Assembly: GCF_003992065.1 (NCBI RefSeq)
Contig: NZ_RQUZ01000019.1
Location: forward strand, 1 to 35,014
Origin: Veillonella seminalis
GTDB taxonomy: Bacteria > Bacillota > Negativicutes > Veillonellales > Veillonellaceae
Reading direction: 5' to 3'
DNA: 35,014 nucleotides
The number at the start of each line of letters is the position of its first letter. Position 1 is the first letter of the stretch. Positions 1 through 7,807 of this stretch are shown in pieces. The notes below the pieces were generated by a model that ran no database searches, had not been told where the DNA came from, and saw only the letters and a list, made by a program, of their open reading frames with translations. Both the position numbers and the translations under genes were made by a program.

Positions 1-182
1 TTCATTTCTCTGATCCATATCCTAACTATCTTTGGGATTAAATTACCAACTCAAAATGTCCTATAACCCTAAATTTTATTTAGTTGATAACTATATGATA
101 ATAAATGGAGTATAATAGAGACATAGGTTAAGTCGTCGTATGGCGGCCAAAAATTCGTTTAGGTAAACAGGTAAGGAGTGAC

Positions 183-1292
183 ATGAGTATGTCAGAGGTA
201 TATTTTACATCGTTGCGCACACGCGTAGGGGAAAGTCTTTTGGACAAAATGGAACGACTTGTGCGCCGTGCTGGGATTGACAAAATTGATTTTAAAAACA
301 AGTATGTAGCTATTAAAATGCATTTCGGTGAACTTGGCAACTTGGCGTATATTAAACCTCCATATGTAGCACGCATGGTAAAAATCATCAAAGAATTGGG
401 CGGTAAACCGTTCCTTACGGATTGCAATACTTTGTATGTAGGCGGACGTAAAAATGCTATCGATCACATCGAATCGGCCTATCAGAACGGTTTTAATCCG
501 TATAATACAGGGGCGCATGTTATCATCGCCGACGGCTTAAAAGGCCTTGATGAAACACTGGTACCGGTTCCTGACGGGAAGTATGTAAAAGAAGCTAAAA
601 TCGGCCGTGCTTTAATGGATGCTGATATCGTTATTTCTATGACTCACTTCAAAGGCCATGAAGCAGCCGGCTTCGGCGGTGTTATTAAAAACCTCGGTAT
701 GGGCGGCGGTTCTCGTGCCGGTAAAATGGAACAACACAGTGCCGGTAAACCTTTCGTACAGCAGGAAATTTGTGTAGGTTGTCATAAATGTGAACAGTAC
801 TGTGCTCATGATGCGGTTCATGTAACTAACGGTAAATCCTTCATTACGGAAGAAAAATGCGTAGGTTGCGGTCGCTGTGTCGGCGTATGTCCGGTTGATG
901 CTATTTCACCTAAATGGGACGAAGCCAATACCGTATTAAGTGAAAAAATGGCTGAATACACGGCAGCTATCGTTCGTAATCGTCCACGCTTCCATATCAG
1001 CTTTATTATGGATGTATCGCCATATTGCGATTGCCATGGTGAAAACGATTTACCGATTGTACCGGATGTAGGTATGATGGCATCTTATGATTTGGTAGCT
1101 CTTGATCAGGCTTGTGTAGACAAAGTTAATGCTCAGCCGCCAATGCCGGGCAGTATGCTTGATGAAAAAGAAGAAAAATCTTGGGATCACTTCCATGATA
1201 TTTCACCGGATACAGATTGGGAAGCAGCGCTTAAGAGAGCGGAAGAAATGGGACTTGGTTCCAGAAGCTATGAAATTGTTGAAGTAAAATAA
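183..1292 (+). CDS. DUF362 domain protein with two 4Fe-4S ferredoxin motifs
   Basis: A 369-residue cytoplasmic protein. The N-terminal part (about residues 5-180) looks like DUF362, with conserved stretches such as KMHFGE, TDCNTLY and THFKGHEAAGFGG. A ferredoxin insert follows at about residues 195-245 with two CxxCxxC...C motifs, CVGCHKCEQYC and CVGCGRCVGVCP, each able to hold a 4Fe-4S cluster. The family is annotated as iron-sulfur proteins of unknown substrate, so a redox role is likely but the reaction cannot be named. AGGAG at 174-178 supports ATG 183 (4 nt) or ATG 189 (10 nt); the choice is open. It appears monocistronic and converges on rpsD through a shared terminator. The upstream 182 bases hold a TATAAT at 111-116 without a well-spaced -35 box. 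Confidence 0.85.
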   Translation: MSMSEVYFTSLRTRVGESLLDKMERLVRRAGIDKIDFKNKYVAIKMHFGELGNLAYIKPPYVARMVKIIKELGGKPFLTDCNTLYVGGRKNAIDHIESAYQNGFNPYNTGAHVIIADGLKGLDETLVPVPDGKYVKEAKIGRALMDADIVISMTHFKGHEAAGFGGVIKNLGMGGGSRAGKMEQHSAGKPFVQQEICVGCHKCEQYCAHDAVHVTNGKSFITEEKCVGCGRCVGVCPVDAISPKWDEANTVLSEKMAEYTAAIVRNRPRFHISFIMDVSPYCDCHGENDLPIVPDVGMMASYDLVALDQACVDKVNAQPPMPGSMLDEKEEKSWDHFHDISPDTDWEAALKRAEEMGLGSRSYEIVEVK

Positions 1293-1310
1293 ATATTGAA
1301 GATAATAAAA

Positions 1311-1341
1311 AAAGAGCAACAGCCGAGGCTGTTGCTCTTTT
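1311..1341. terminator. Bidirectional intrinsic terminator between DUF362 gene and rpsD
   Basis: A perfect 13-bp stem (1311-1323 with 1328-1340) closes a CGAG tetraloop. It is flanked by A-rich sequence on the left and T-rich on the right, so it can end transcription from both convergent genes. Confidence 0.92.
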
Positions 1342-1362
1342 GCGTTCTTCGTAAAGTACTTC

Positions 1363-1950
1363 TTATTTGGAGTACAATTCGACGATGAGCGTTTCGTTAA
1401 CTTCGATAGGAAGTTCGGAACGTTCAGGAAGACGGTTGAAAGTACCTTTGAAGCCTTCCAAGAATTTAGTGATGTAAGGAAGTTCGAAAGAACGAAGTTC
1501 CTGGAAGTTTGTTTTGAACATTTCGTTGTCACGGGATGCTTCGCGAAGTTCGATTACATCACCAGGTTTGCACTGGTAGGAAGGAATGTCTACGCGACGA
1601 CCGTTAACAAGAATGTGGCCATGGTTAACCATCTGACGGGACTGACGGATGGAGTTACCGAAGCCAATGCGATATACGAGGTTGTCAAGACGGGATTCCA
1701 ACAATACTAACATGTTTTCACCGGTAACACCCTGCATTTTTTTCGCTTTATCATAATAGCGTACGAACTGGCGTTCAAGCAAGTTGTAATATGCTTTAAC
1801 TTTTTGTTTTTCTAATAACTGCATGCCATATTCAGACATTTTTTTCTGACGTTGGTCTTTCTTTACGCGCTTTAAAGCTTTGGAGTGACCGAAAACGTTC
1901 ACACCGAAGCGACGACATAACTTAAAGCGTGCTTCTCTTCTCGTTGCCAT
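1363..1950 (-). CDS. rpsD: 30S ribosomal protein S4
   Basis: A 195-residue ribosomal protein S4, a primary 16S rRNA binder of the small subunit. It contains the S4 N-terminal domain and an S4 RNA-binding domain at about residues 90-155 ([42 protein letters not shown]). The start is set by GAGGTG about 9 nt upstream. The N-terminus lacks the zinc-binding cysteine cluster of longer S4 forms. It stands alone rather than in the usual rpsM-rpsK-rpoA cluster, as it also does in Bacillus subtilis. A strong sigma-70 promoter and a short leader with a GTATC/GATAC hairpin (1992-1996 with 2004-2008) lie upstream; whether S4 regulates itself there cannot be told. Confidence 0.97.
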   Translation of the reverse strand: MATRREARFKLCRRFGVNVFGHSKALKRVKKDQRQKKMSEYGMQLLEKQKVKAYYNLLERQFVRYYDKAKKMQGVTGENMLVLLESRLDNLVYRIGFGNSIRQSRQMVNHGHILVNGRRVDIPSYQCKPGDVIELREASRDNEMFKTNFQELRSFELPYITKFLEGFKGTFNRLPERSELPIEVNETLIVELYSK

Positions 1951-2014
1951 GTGTTTATCACCTCATAGTAAAAAATAAAAATATAATAGCTGTATCCGAA
2001 TAAGATACCCAATT

Positions 2015-2043
2015 ATGATAGCATATTGGCGGCTAACTGTCAA
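2015..2043 (-). promoter_or_regulatory. Sigma-70 promoter of rpsD
   Basis: On the minus strand a perfect TTGACA (2038-2043) and TATCAT (2015-2020) are separated by 17 bp, about 65-90 bp upstream of the rpsD start codon. Confidence 0.88.
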
Positions 2044-2869
2044 TTTATATTCACCGAATTACCGGCGATTTACAGAGATTTTGGTACGTTTTTAGTCCTA
2101 CGGGAATGGGGTGAGATACTTCACTTGTTTTTTCAAGTGTTGGGGGATTAAGTTGGCCGCGGAGACAGAGCAGACTTGAATTTCACTTTGAATTTTACTT
2201 TGAATTTTGGTATACTTTTTTGGTAAGAAATAATATTGAAATGTAATCTTTTTTTATGTAGGTTCCTGTTTAAACTTTATTTAGTCTAAAAGTTTTACTT
2301 TACTTCAAGGTATGAATTAATAAATATTCAAAAAGTATTCATGATAAGGATGAATGTATATATCAAGTGAATACTATTATAAATCAATACGAAGATTTGG
2401 GATTTTTATTTAGAAACGGCAAAAAATGCGATTTTTATTTTAAATTATCGCAAAAATTTATTCGGTTTTTATATAAAGAAAACCACTTTCAATATTCGTT
2501 GTATCTTATGACGATGAAATAATCATGAGAAAGCATGTGCTAATTATTATCAAGTAAATTCTAGAGAATTTAATGCAAAAAATCTATACTTATTTACTTG
2601 GGTATACTCTTTTTTAGTTGATTAAGAGTGTTTATAAATGAATAGATAAAAGTACTAATAAAAGTTTTGAATAATACCGTTAACGTCATCATTTAATGTT
2701 CGAAAGTATATAAAAATTTATAAATTTTTTGTACCTATCTCTTTTCTAACTGATTCAATACATGGTATACTATGGTTAAAGAAGAGGGACTACCTTCGTC
2801 AGTCGTTGAAAGATTTTTATACTTACTGAGAATGTATGAATATGTATTGCATGAAAAGGAGATGATAAG
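2044..2869. other. Long AT-rich intergenic region between rpsD and a LysR gene
   Basis: About 0.8 kb with no credible gene: the ATG codons I checked are closed quickly by stops. It holds a CACTTG/CAAGTG hairpin near 2120-2140, three tandem copies of a 12-bp motif (2174-2208), two gatttttattt direct repeats near 2400-2440, and a TATACT at about 2765 that may be the -10 box of the LysR gene. A more GC-rich island at about 2090-2175 stands out but I cannot identify it. Confidence 0.6.
2174..2208. repeat. Three tandem copies of a 12-bp motif
   Basis: One imperfect copy (2174-2184) is followed by two identical copies of ACTTTGAATTTT (2185-2196 and 2197-2208). The array is non-coding and of unknown meaning. 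Confidence 0.75.
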
Positions 2870-3772
2870 ATGGATGAACTACCTACTCTGCAAGAGTTAC
2901 AAAGTTTTATAACCTATAGTAAAATGGGTAACTTCACGTTAGCTGCTCAAGCTGCTAATATTACACAATCTGCTTTTAGTGCGCAGATGAAAAAACTGGA
3001 ACGTTTAGTTGGTGTAAAATTAATAGCTCGCTCTACCCGTGGCAGCCGCCTGACAGCGGAAGGTGAGAAGTTCTTACCGGAAGCGGAGCATATTATCGAA
3101 ACATTAGAACGAGCTATTCATAGCATTCGTTTGGCCAATAAATTGGAACAGCCTATGCTCAACGTAGGTATTTTGCGGAGTATCGGTGACGTGCGTATGA
3201 ATGCGCATGTTTCGTATTTTCAACAAACTAACCCCAATTTCTCAATTTCCATTTATGATATGGAAGAAGAAGAAATGTTACTGGATTTGCGTGAAAACCG
3301 CATTGACATTGGTACTTGCTACTTACCAAATAATAAAGATATGAGTAGCTATGAAAGTATTGCTATCCGCGAAGACTCCGTAGTTTATTACGCACCTAAA
3401 CGTGAGTTACCGGCCGGTAAAGTATTGTCTTGTGAAGAATTGTTGGATTATCCGATGGTTATGTATCCGCCAAAATACTTTATGAGTCATCGCTTGAAAT
3501 CCTACTTCTCGGAAGAAGGTCGTCAGTCCTTGCCGCATTTGGTTCGTTTATCTAATCCGTATGCTATGATTGACTATTGCCAACGCAATGAAGCGGGTGC
3601 TCTTATTTCCCGTCATTTGTTGGATGCACTTGGCATTAAGGATGGTATCTATGCCTTAGCTAAACCTTTAAACTTGCAGGTTTGCTTTGTGTATCGTAAC
3701 AATAACTCCAAATGGGAAACCATGAAAACATTTATGGATTATATTGTACAAAAAGTAGGGACTAACGGCTGA
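2870..3772 (+). CDS. LysR-family transcriptional regulator
   Basis: A 300-residue LysR-type regulator. The N-terminal winged helix-turn-helix spans about residues 5-65 (LQELQSFITYSKMGNFTLAAQAA, ITQSAFSAQMKKLE, GVKLIARSTRGSRLTAEG), and a substrate-binding-like effector domain fills the rest (about 90-295), including an NRIDIGTCY segment. The start follows AAGGAGATGATAAG at good spacing. No divergent gene lies close by, because rpsD reads away about 0.9 kb upstream, so the usual hint to its target is missing. The effector is unknown. It ends in a terminator shared with the convergent alcohol dehydrogenase. Confidence 0.92.
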   Translation: MDELPTLQELQSFITYSKMGNFTLAAQAANITQSAFSAQMKKLERLVGVKLIARSTRGSRLTAEGEKFLPEAEHIIETLERAIHSIRLANKLEQPMLNVGILRSIGDVRMNAHVSYFQQTNPNFSISIYDMEEEEMLLDLRENRIDIGTCYLPNNKDMSSYESIAIREDSVVYYAPKRELPAGKVLSCEELLDYPMVMYPPKYFMSHRLKSYFSEEGRQSLPHLVRLSNPYAMIDYCQRNEAGALISRHLLDALGIKDGIYALAKPLNLQVCFVYRNNNSKWETMKTFMDYIVQKVGTNG

Positions 3773-3824
3773 TTTTGGGGAAAATTTAGTTTTGTGCTTT
3801 ACATAAGTTTGTCTCATCAAATTA

Positions 3825-3859
3825 AAACGCGGTTTGCACCTTTCGGGCAAACCGCGTTT
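3825..3859. terminator. Hairpin terminator between LysR gene and alcohol dehydrogenase
   Basis: A perfect 13-bp stem (3825-3837 with 3847-3859) has a 9-nt loop. The minus-strand tail TTTTAATTT is the better T-run, so it mainly serves the alcohol dehydrogenase, probably both genes. Confidence 0.85.
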
Positions 3860-3958
3860 ATTGCATTATTTTGTTGGAACTTAGAAGTAATTAGAAGTCT
3901 GAGCACAGTGATGTATGCTTTTCTTCCTAAATAATGCCGTGTTTAGTCATACAAAGAG

Positions 3959-5113
3959 TTAGAAGTTTACATCCTTGCCGTAGTAAGCTGCTTCGTAGAT
4001 CTTTTTAATTTCTTCCACGGTTGGTTTACGTGGGTTAGTTAATGTACAAGCATCATCAAGCGCACGTTGGCTCATGCGATCAAGTACGGCTAAGAATTTA
4101 TCTTCAGGAATTACCGTATTTAAACCGTCTTTGATGGTTTTGCTTAAGCCTAAGCGTTTGTTGAGATTCCAAATAGCACGTTCAAGATTTTCAATACCGA
4201 GGATACCTTCTAATTGAGCGTATTTTTGGGTAGCTTTTTTGTTATATTGAATGATGTACGGTAACAAAATAGCATTGGCTTCACCATGGGTTAAGTGGAA
4301 TTCACCACCGATTTTGTGAGCCATACTGTGAACGATGCCTAAGGAGCAGTTGGTGAAGGACATACCGGCCATAGTGGACGCATTATGTACTTTGTCGCGA
4401 GCTTGAATATTATCAGGTTCGTGGTAAGCCGTTTCCAAATATTCAAAAATCAACTGAATGGCATGGAGTGCCAATGGATCGGTGAAATCATCAGCGGCTG
4501 TGGATACATATGCTTCAACGGCATGAGTTATTACGTCCATACCGGTTTGTGCCGTAATGAGCGGTGGCATTTTGGATGGAATGCGGCTGTCCAATAAAGC
4601 GATGTCCGGAACTAAATCAGGGGATACCAACGGATACTTAATGTTGTTATCCGTATCGGTAATTACGCTGAAAGCTGTGATTTCCGAAGCGGTGCCGCTG
4701 GTGGAAGGAATGCCGATAAGGCGTGCTTTAGTGCGTAATTTAGGGAAGTTGAACTTAACAAGTTCCATGAAATCGTAACCCGGATATTCATAGTATACCC
4801 ACATGATTTTGGCTGCGTCCATAGGGGAGCCGCCGCCTAAGGCAATGATCCAATCCGGTTGGAATTCGGCCATTTTAGCGCCGCCTTCTTTACAGGTTTT
4901 GATGGATGGATCCGGTTCTACGCCGTCGATAATTTGGACTTCCATACCCGCCTTTTCAAGTTGGGCTTTCGTTTCGTCGAGGAAGCCGAATTTGCGCATT
5001 GAGTTGCCCCCGGTTACGATGCTAGCACGCTTGCCTTCTAATTTAGAAAGGTGCGTGAGGGCATCATCGCCATGAATGATAGTATTTGGAATTCGAAATG
5101 TTGCATAAGCCAT
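3959..5113 (-). CDS. Iron-containing alcohol dehydrogenase
   Basis: A 384-residue group III (iron-dependent) NAD(P)-linked alcohol dehydrogenase of normal family length. The dinucleotide-binding motif GGGSPMDAAK is at about residues 92-101, and the two metal-binding signatures are HAVEAY and GIVHSMAHKIGGEFHLTHG, which carry the expected histidines. Such enzymes interconvert aldehydes and alcohols to recycle NADH in fermentation; the substrate (ethanol, butanol or propanediol type) cannot be set from sequence. TTAGGAGG lies 9 nt before the ATG. It is monocistronic with its own sigma-70 promoter, and the intergenic region is shared with the divergent CGGC/permease operon. Confidence 0.93.
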   Translation of the reverse strand: MAYATFRIPNTIIHGDDALTHLSKLEGKRASIVTGGNSMRKFGFLDETKAQLEKAGMEVQIIDGVEPDPSIKTCKEGGAKMAEFQPDWIIALGGGSPMDAAKIMWVYYEYPGYDFMELVKFNFPKLRTKARLIGIPSTSGTASEITAFSVITDTDNNIKYPLVSPDLVPDIALLDSRIPSKMPPLITAQTGMDVITHAVEAYVSTAADDFTDPLALHAIQLIFEYLETAYHEPDNIQARDKVHNASTMAGMSFTNCSLGIVHSMAHKIGGEFHLTHGEANAILLPYIIQYNKKATQKYAQLEGILGIENLERAIWNLNKRLGLSKTIKDGLNTVIPEDKFLAVLDRMSQRALDDACTLTNPRKPTVEEIKKIYEAAYYGKDVNF

Positions 5114-5162
5114 GGATTTTTCCTCCTAACGGTTACTTAATTCGAATAACGCTTATATTTGT

Positions 5163-5191
5163 ATTGTACGCTTTTTTCAAGATTGTGACAA
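5163..5191 (-). promoter_or_regulatory. Promoter of the iron alcohol dehydrogenase gene
   Basis: TTGTCA (5186-5191) and TACAAT (5163-5168) on the minus strand are spaced by 17 bp. The -35 box lies in a small palindrome, ATTGTGACAAT, that could be an operator. Confidence 0.78.
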
Positions 5192-5358
5192 TGTACAAAA
5201 GTGATTTAAATTATGAATAATTTAAATAGTAAAAGCTGTGAGAATGAGACCGTGGCTACATTGATTCCTTGGGGAATGTTATATAATATATGAGTGATAT
5301 CTGCTAAATTAAGCATATATTTTTGAAAAAATATACGCTATTCATGAGTAAGCGGCAT

Positions 5359-5374
5359 TTGACAATTCTTCGAA
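5359..5374 (+). promoter_or_regulatory. Shared promoter motif upstream of the CGGC/permease operon
   Basis: TTGACA starts the sequence TTGACAATTCTTCGAA. The 15 nt TGACAATTCTTCGAA recur exactly at 7232-7246 in front of the XRE gene, followed in both places by TTTACG. A matching -10 box here is weak (TTTAAA at 19 bp). Confidence 0.55.
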
Positions 5375-5395
5375 AATTTACGATTTAAAAGAGTA

Positions 5396-5412
5396 TTTCA
5401 CGAATTGTGAAA
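5396..5412. promoter_or_regulatory. Inverted repeat, candidate operator
   Basis: TTTCAC-GAATT-GTGAAA is a perfect 6-5-6 inverted repeat about 110 bp before the CGGC gene and just downstream of its candidate promoter, a position suited to repression. The regulator is unknown. Confidence 0.45.
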
Positions 5413-5519
5413 ACAACGATGTCGGTAAATTGAGCCTTACCACATAAAGTAGGGCACACATTACTGAGGATGGTTTTAGTAACATAATTGAAGCGGATTA
5501 AAAGAAATGAAGGTGAATT

Positions 5520-5888
5520 ATGAAAAAGATAGCCATATTGGTTAACGAAGATACGATGCAACGTTGTTCTTGCGGCGGTTGTTTAGGTGCGTTTATGGGC
5601 AAAAAAGATTCCTTTGAGCGCTATGAAGGTGAAGATATTGAACTGGTCGGGTTTACCCATTCCGGAGGTGATTTGACAAAGAAACTGGAAACACTTCGTA
5701 AAAAAGGCGTTGATGCGGTACATATTTCCACCTGCACGAAGAGTAAAAACGAGGACTACGAAGCTATTGCCGATGCTTGTGCCGAATATTTCGACGTTGT
5801 CGGTTATACGCATGGCAGTCCCGATGGTAAAGGCAAGGGTAAAATGGCAGTAGAATTAAAAGCGCGTCATCCGAAGGAGGCAGAATAA
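5520..5888 (+). CDS. CGGC-domain protein, function unknown
   Basis: A 122-residue soluble protein with the cysteine cluster CSCGGC at residues 17-22, which names the CGGC-domain family (probable metal or redox binding, no established reaction). Further conserved-looking pieces are GFTHSGGD, VDAVHISTCTKSKNEDY and VGYTHGSPDGKGK. Its stop overlaps the start of the downstream permease by one base (TAATG), which implies co-transcription and translational coupling. AAGGTG lies 7 nt before the ATG. The coupling suggests a role linked to purine uptake or use, but that is inference from position only. Confidence 0.8.
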   Translation: MKKIAILVNEDTMQRCSCGGCLGAFMGKKDSFERYEGEDIELVGFTHSGGDLTKKLETLRKKGVDAVHISTCTKSKNEDYEAIADACAEYFDVVGYTHGSPDGKGKGKMAVELKARHPKEAE

Positions 5889-7165
5889 TGGAATTACGCA
5901 AAAGTCAGACTTTTTTCTTAGGCTTGCAGCACGTATTGGCCATGTATGCAGGGGCCGTTATCGTACCAATTATTGTAGGCAGCAGTTTGAATCTTTCAAC
6001 GATGCAAATCGCCTATTTAATCGGTGCCGATTTATTGACATCCGGTATCGCAACGTTACTTCAAGTATGGCGTAATCGTTTCTTCGGTATCGGATTACCG
6101 GTGGTATTGGGCTGCACCTTTACCGCTGTATTTCCGATGATTGCCATCGGTAAAGAACTGGGCTTGGGCGCTATTTACGGGGCTATTATTACTTCAGGTC
6201 TTATTGTTTTTATTATCTCTCATTGGTTTGGCAAATTAGTGCGTTTCTTCCCACCGGTGGTTACGGGATCGATTGTAACTGTTATCGGTGTTACCTTGGT
6301 ACCGGTTGCGATGAATAATCTGGCCGGCGGACTCGGCAGCTCTGATTTCGGCAGTGCCATGAATTTGAGCCTCGGTTTTGCCGTTTTGGTATTTATCCTT
6401 ATTTTAAATCGCCTTTTCAAAGGTTACATTCAAGCCATCTCCGTATTGTTGGGGCTGGTTGTGGGTACGATTGCGGCCTTCTTCTTGGGCATGGTGGACT
6501 TTACACCGGTTGCCGAGGCCTCTTGGGTCCATATTCCGCAGCCGTTCTACTTCGGTTTACCGACTTTCCATGCCAGTGCTATTTTGACCATGACCATTGT
6601 GGCCATGGTGAGCATGGTGGAATCGACCGGTGTGTTCTTGGCCTTGGGGGAAATTTGTGAACGAAAATTAACGCCTAAAGATTTGGCTCATGGTTATCGT
6701 GCCGAAGGTTTGGCCTCTATCATCGGCGGTATTTTTAACTCCTTCCCGTATACGACGTTTTCACAAAATGTGGGACTCGTTGAATTATCTAAGGTTCGTA
6801 AAACGACGGTTATCGTGGTTTGCGGTATTATGCTGGTTGTATTAGGTTTGGTGCCTAAGTTTGCTGCCTTGGCCACGATTATTCCGACATCTGTATTGGG
6901 CGGTGCTATGATTGCTATGTTTGGTATGGTGTGTGCGGCCGGTATTCGCATGTTGGGTAAAGCAGATCTTACTGATTCCAACACCATGCTCATTGCAGCT
7001 TGTTCTATTACCTTGGGGCTTGGCGTGACGGTAACACCTAATTTATTCGCCCAATTCCCTTCTTCTGTGCGCATCCTCTTGGAAAGCGGCATTGTAGTCG
7101 GTGCCTTGACAGCTGTTGTGCTCAACATTTTATTTAACTATGATAAAATCAAAGAAAATAAATAG
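5888..7165 (+). CDS. NCS2-family nucleobase permease, xanthine type (PbuX-like)
   Basis: A 425-residue inner-membrane permease of the nucleobase-ascorbate transporter (NCS2) family, with about 12-14 hydrophobic segments. The signature segment reads FSQNVGLVELSKV (about residues 290-302), preceded by NSFPYTT. A QN in this motif is typical of xanthine/urate permeases, whereas uracil permeases usually have EN, so purine uptake by proton symport is the better guess. The start codon overlaps the stop of the CGGC gene, and GGAGG inside that gene's end serves as ribosome binding site. No purine riboswitch is apparent upstream. Confidence 0.88.
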   Translation: MELRKSQTFFLGLQHVLAMYAGAVIVPIIVGSSLNLSTMQIAYLIGADLLTSGIATLLQVWRNRFFGIGLPVVLGCTFTAVFPMIAIGKELGLGAIYGAIITSGLIVFIISHWFGKLVRFFPPVVTGSIVTVIGVTLVPVAMNNLAGGLGSSDFGSAMNLSLGFAVLVFILILNRLFKGYIQAISVLLGLVVGTIAAFFLGMVDFTPVAEASWVHIPQPFYFGLPTFHASAILTMTIVAMVSMVESTGVFLALGEICERKLTPKDLAHGYRAEGLASIIGGIFNSFPYTTFSQNVGLVELSKVRKTTVIVVCGIMLVVLGLVPKFAALATIIPTSVLGGAMIAMFGMVCAAGIRMLGKADLTDSNTMLIAACSITLGLGVTVTPNLFAQFPSSVRILLESGIVVGALTAVVLNILFNYDKIKENK

Positions 7166-7230
7166 ATTTTTTTAAAAAATATATATTTAACGCTATAGTC
7201 CTATGAATCATCGTTTGAACTTCCGGTTTA

Positions 7231-7259
7231 ATGACAATTCTTCGAATTTACGTTATAAT
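7231..7259 (+). promoter_or_regulatory. Promoter of the XRE gene carrying the shared motif
   Basis: ATGACA (7231-7236) and a perfect TATAAT (7254-7259) are spaced by 17 bp. The spacer contains AATTCTTCGAATT, a 5-3-5 inverted repeat that is part of the motif shared with 5360-5374. Confidence 0.75.
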
Positions 7260-7326
7260 AAGAAGGTGACTTAACAAGCGAATCAACAAATGGTACTTGG
7301 TCATTAATTGGTAGGAGGCGATGATT

Positions 7327-7629
7327 ATGAAGATGTTTCCCGCAATTGATATGGTAGCAACAGGCGCTCAGATTCAAGCTTTACGGATTAAAAGCGGATA
7401 CTCCGTTAAAGACTTACAAGAGGCATTCGGCTTTAACGACCCGCAAGCCATTTACCGATGGCAATGGGGGCAAAGCTTGCCGCGTGTAGATAATCTGGTG
7501 GCGTTAAGTGTATTATTTGGTGTAACAATTGACAGCATTCTCGTTCTGGAACAGAACGAGGATGCTGTTTCTGTTTTTATAACCCTATTTTCGGGCGGAC
7601 TCTCTCCTATAAACTCGTATAACATATAA
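7327..7629 (+). CDS. Small XRE-family helix-turn-helix protein
   Basis: A DNA-binding protein of 100 residues if translation starts at ATG 7327; the ATG at 7321 is only 2 nt from AGGAGG (7313-7318), while 7327 is 8 nt away. The helix-turn-helix covers about residues 12-68 (GAQIQALRIKSGYSVKDLQEAF, DPQAIYRWQWGQSLP, VDNLVALSVLFGV). This resembles the short regulators common in Firmicutes that end soon after an ILV motif. Here the last 35 or so residues (after DSILVL) are encoded by a terminator hairpin and the DNA beyond it. The target is unknown; the shared motif in its own promoter and in that of the permease operon makes it a candidate regulator of both. Confidence 0.82.
   Translation: MKMFPAIDMVATGAQIQALRIKSGYSVKDLQEAFGFNDPQAIYRWQWGQSLPRVDNLVALSVLFGVTIDSILVLEQNEDAVSVFITLFSGGLSPINSYNI
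7532..7578 (+). terminator. Intrinsic terminator inside the 3' end of the XRE gene
   Basis: A 17-bp stem (7532-7548 with 7552-7568, one G-T pair) with a GAA loop is followed by TTTCTGTTTTT. It lies wholly within the reading frame, about 50 bp before the stop codon. Confidence 0.85.
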
Positions 7630-7807
7630 AGTCGTATAAGATTATTTTTATTTTATAGTCTATATTTTTGACTTTTTGTATACAATAAGCAGGAAAATCA
7701 AATTTATGCGTAGAAGTAATTATAAGAATGATATAAAATCATTTTTTAATGTGCGTGTTTTGAATGTATGAATTTTTTTGAATTGTTACTATTTAGGAGG
7801 CGGACGT

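Noticed and set aside
5396-5412. A CRP, FNR or Rex site
   Set aside because: The arms TTTCAC/GTGAAA are in the wrong orientation or spacing for these consensus sites; kept only as an unassigned operator.
5221-5519. A purine riboswitch before the xanthine permease operon
   Set aside because: The conserved three-way junction and loop sequences of the purine aptamer are not present.
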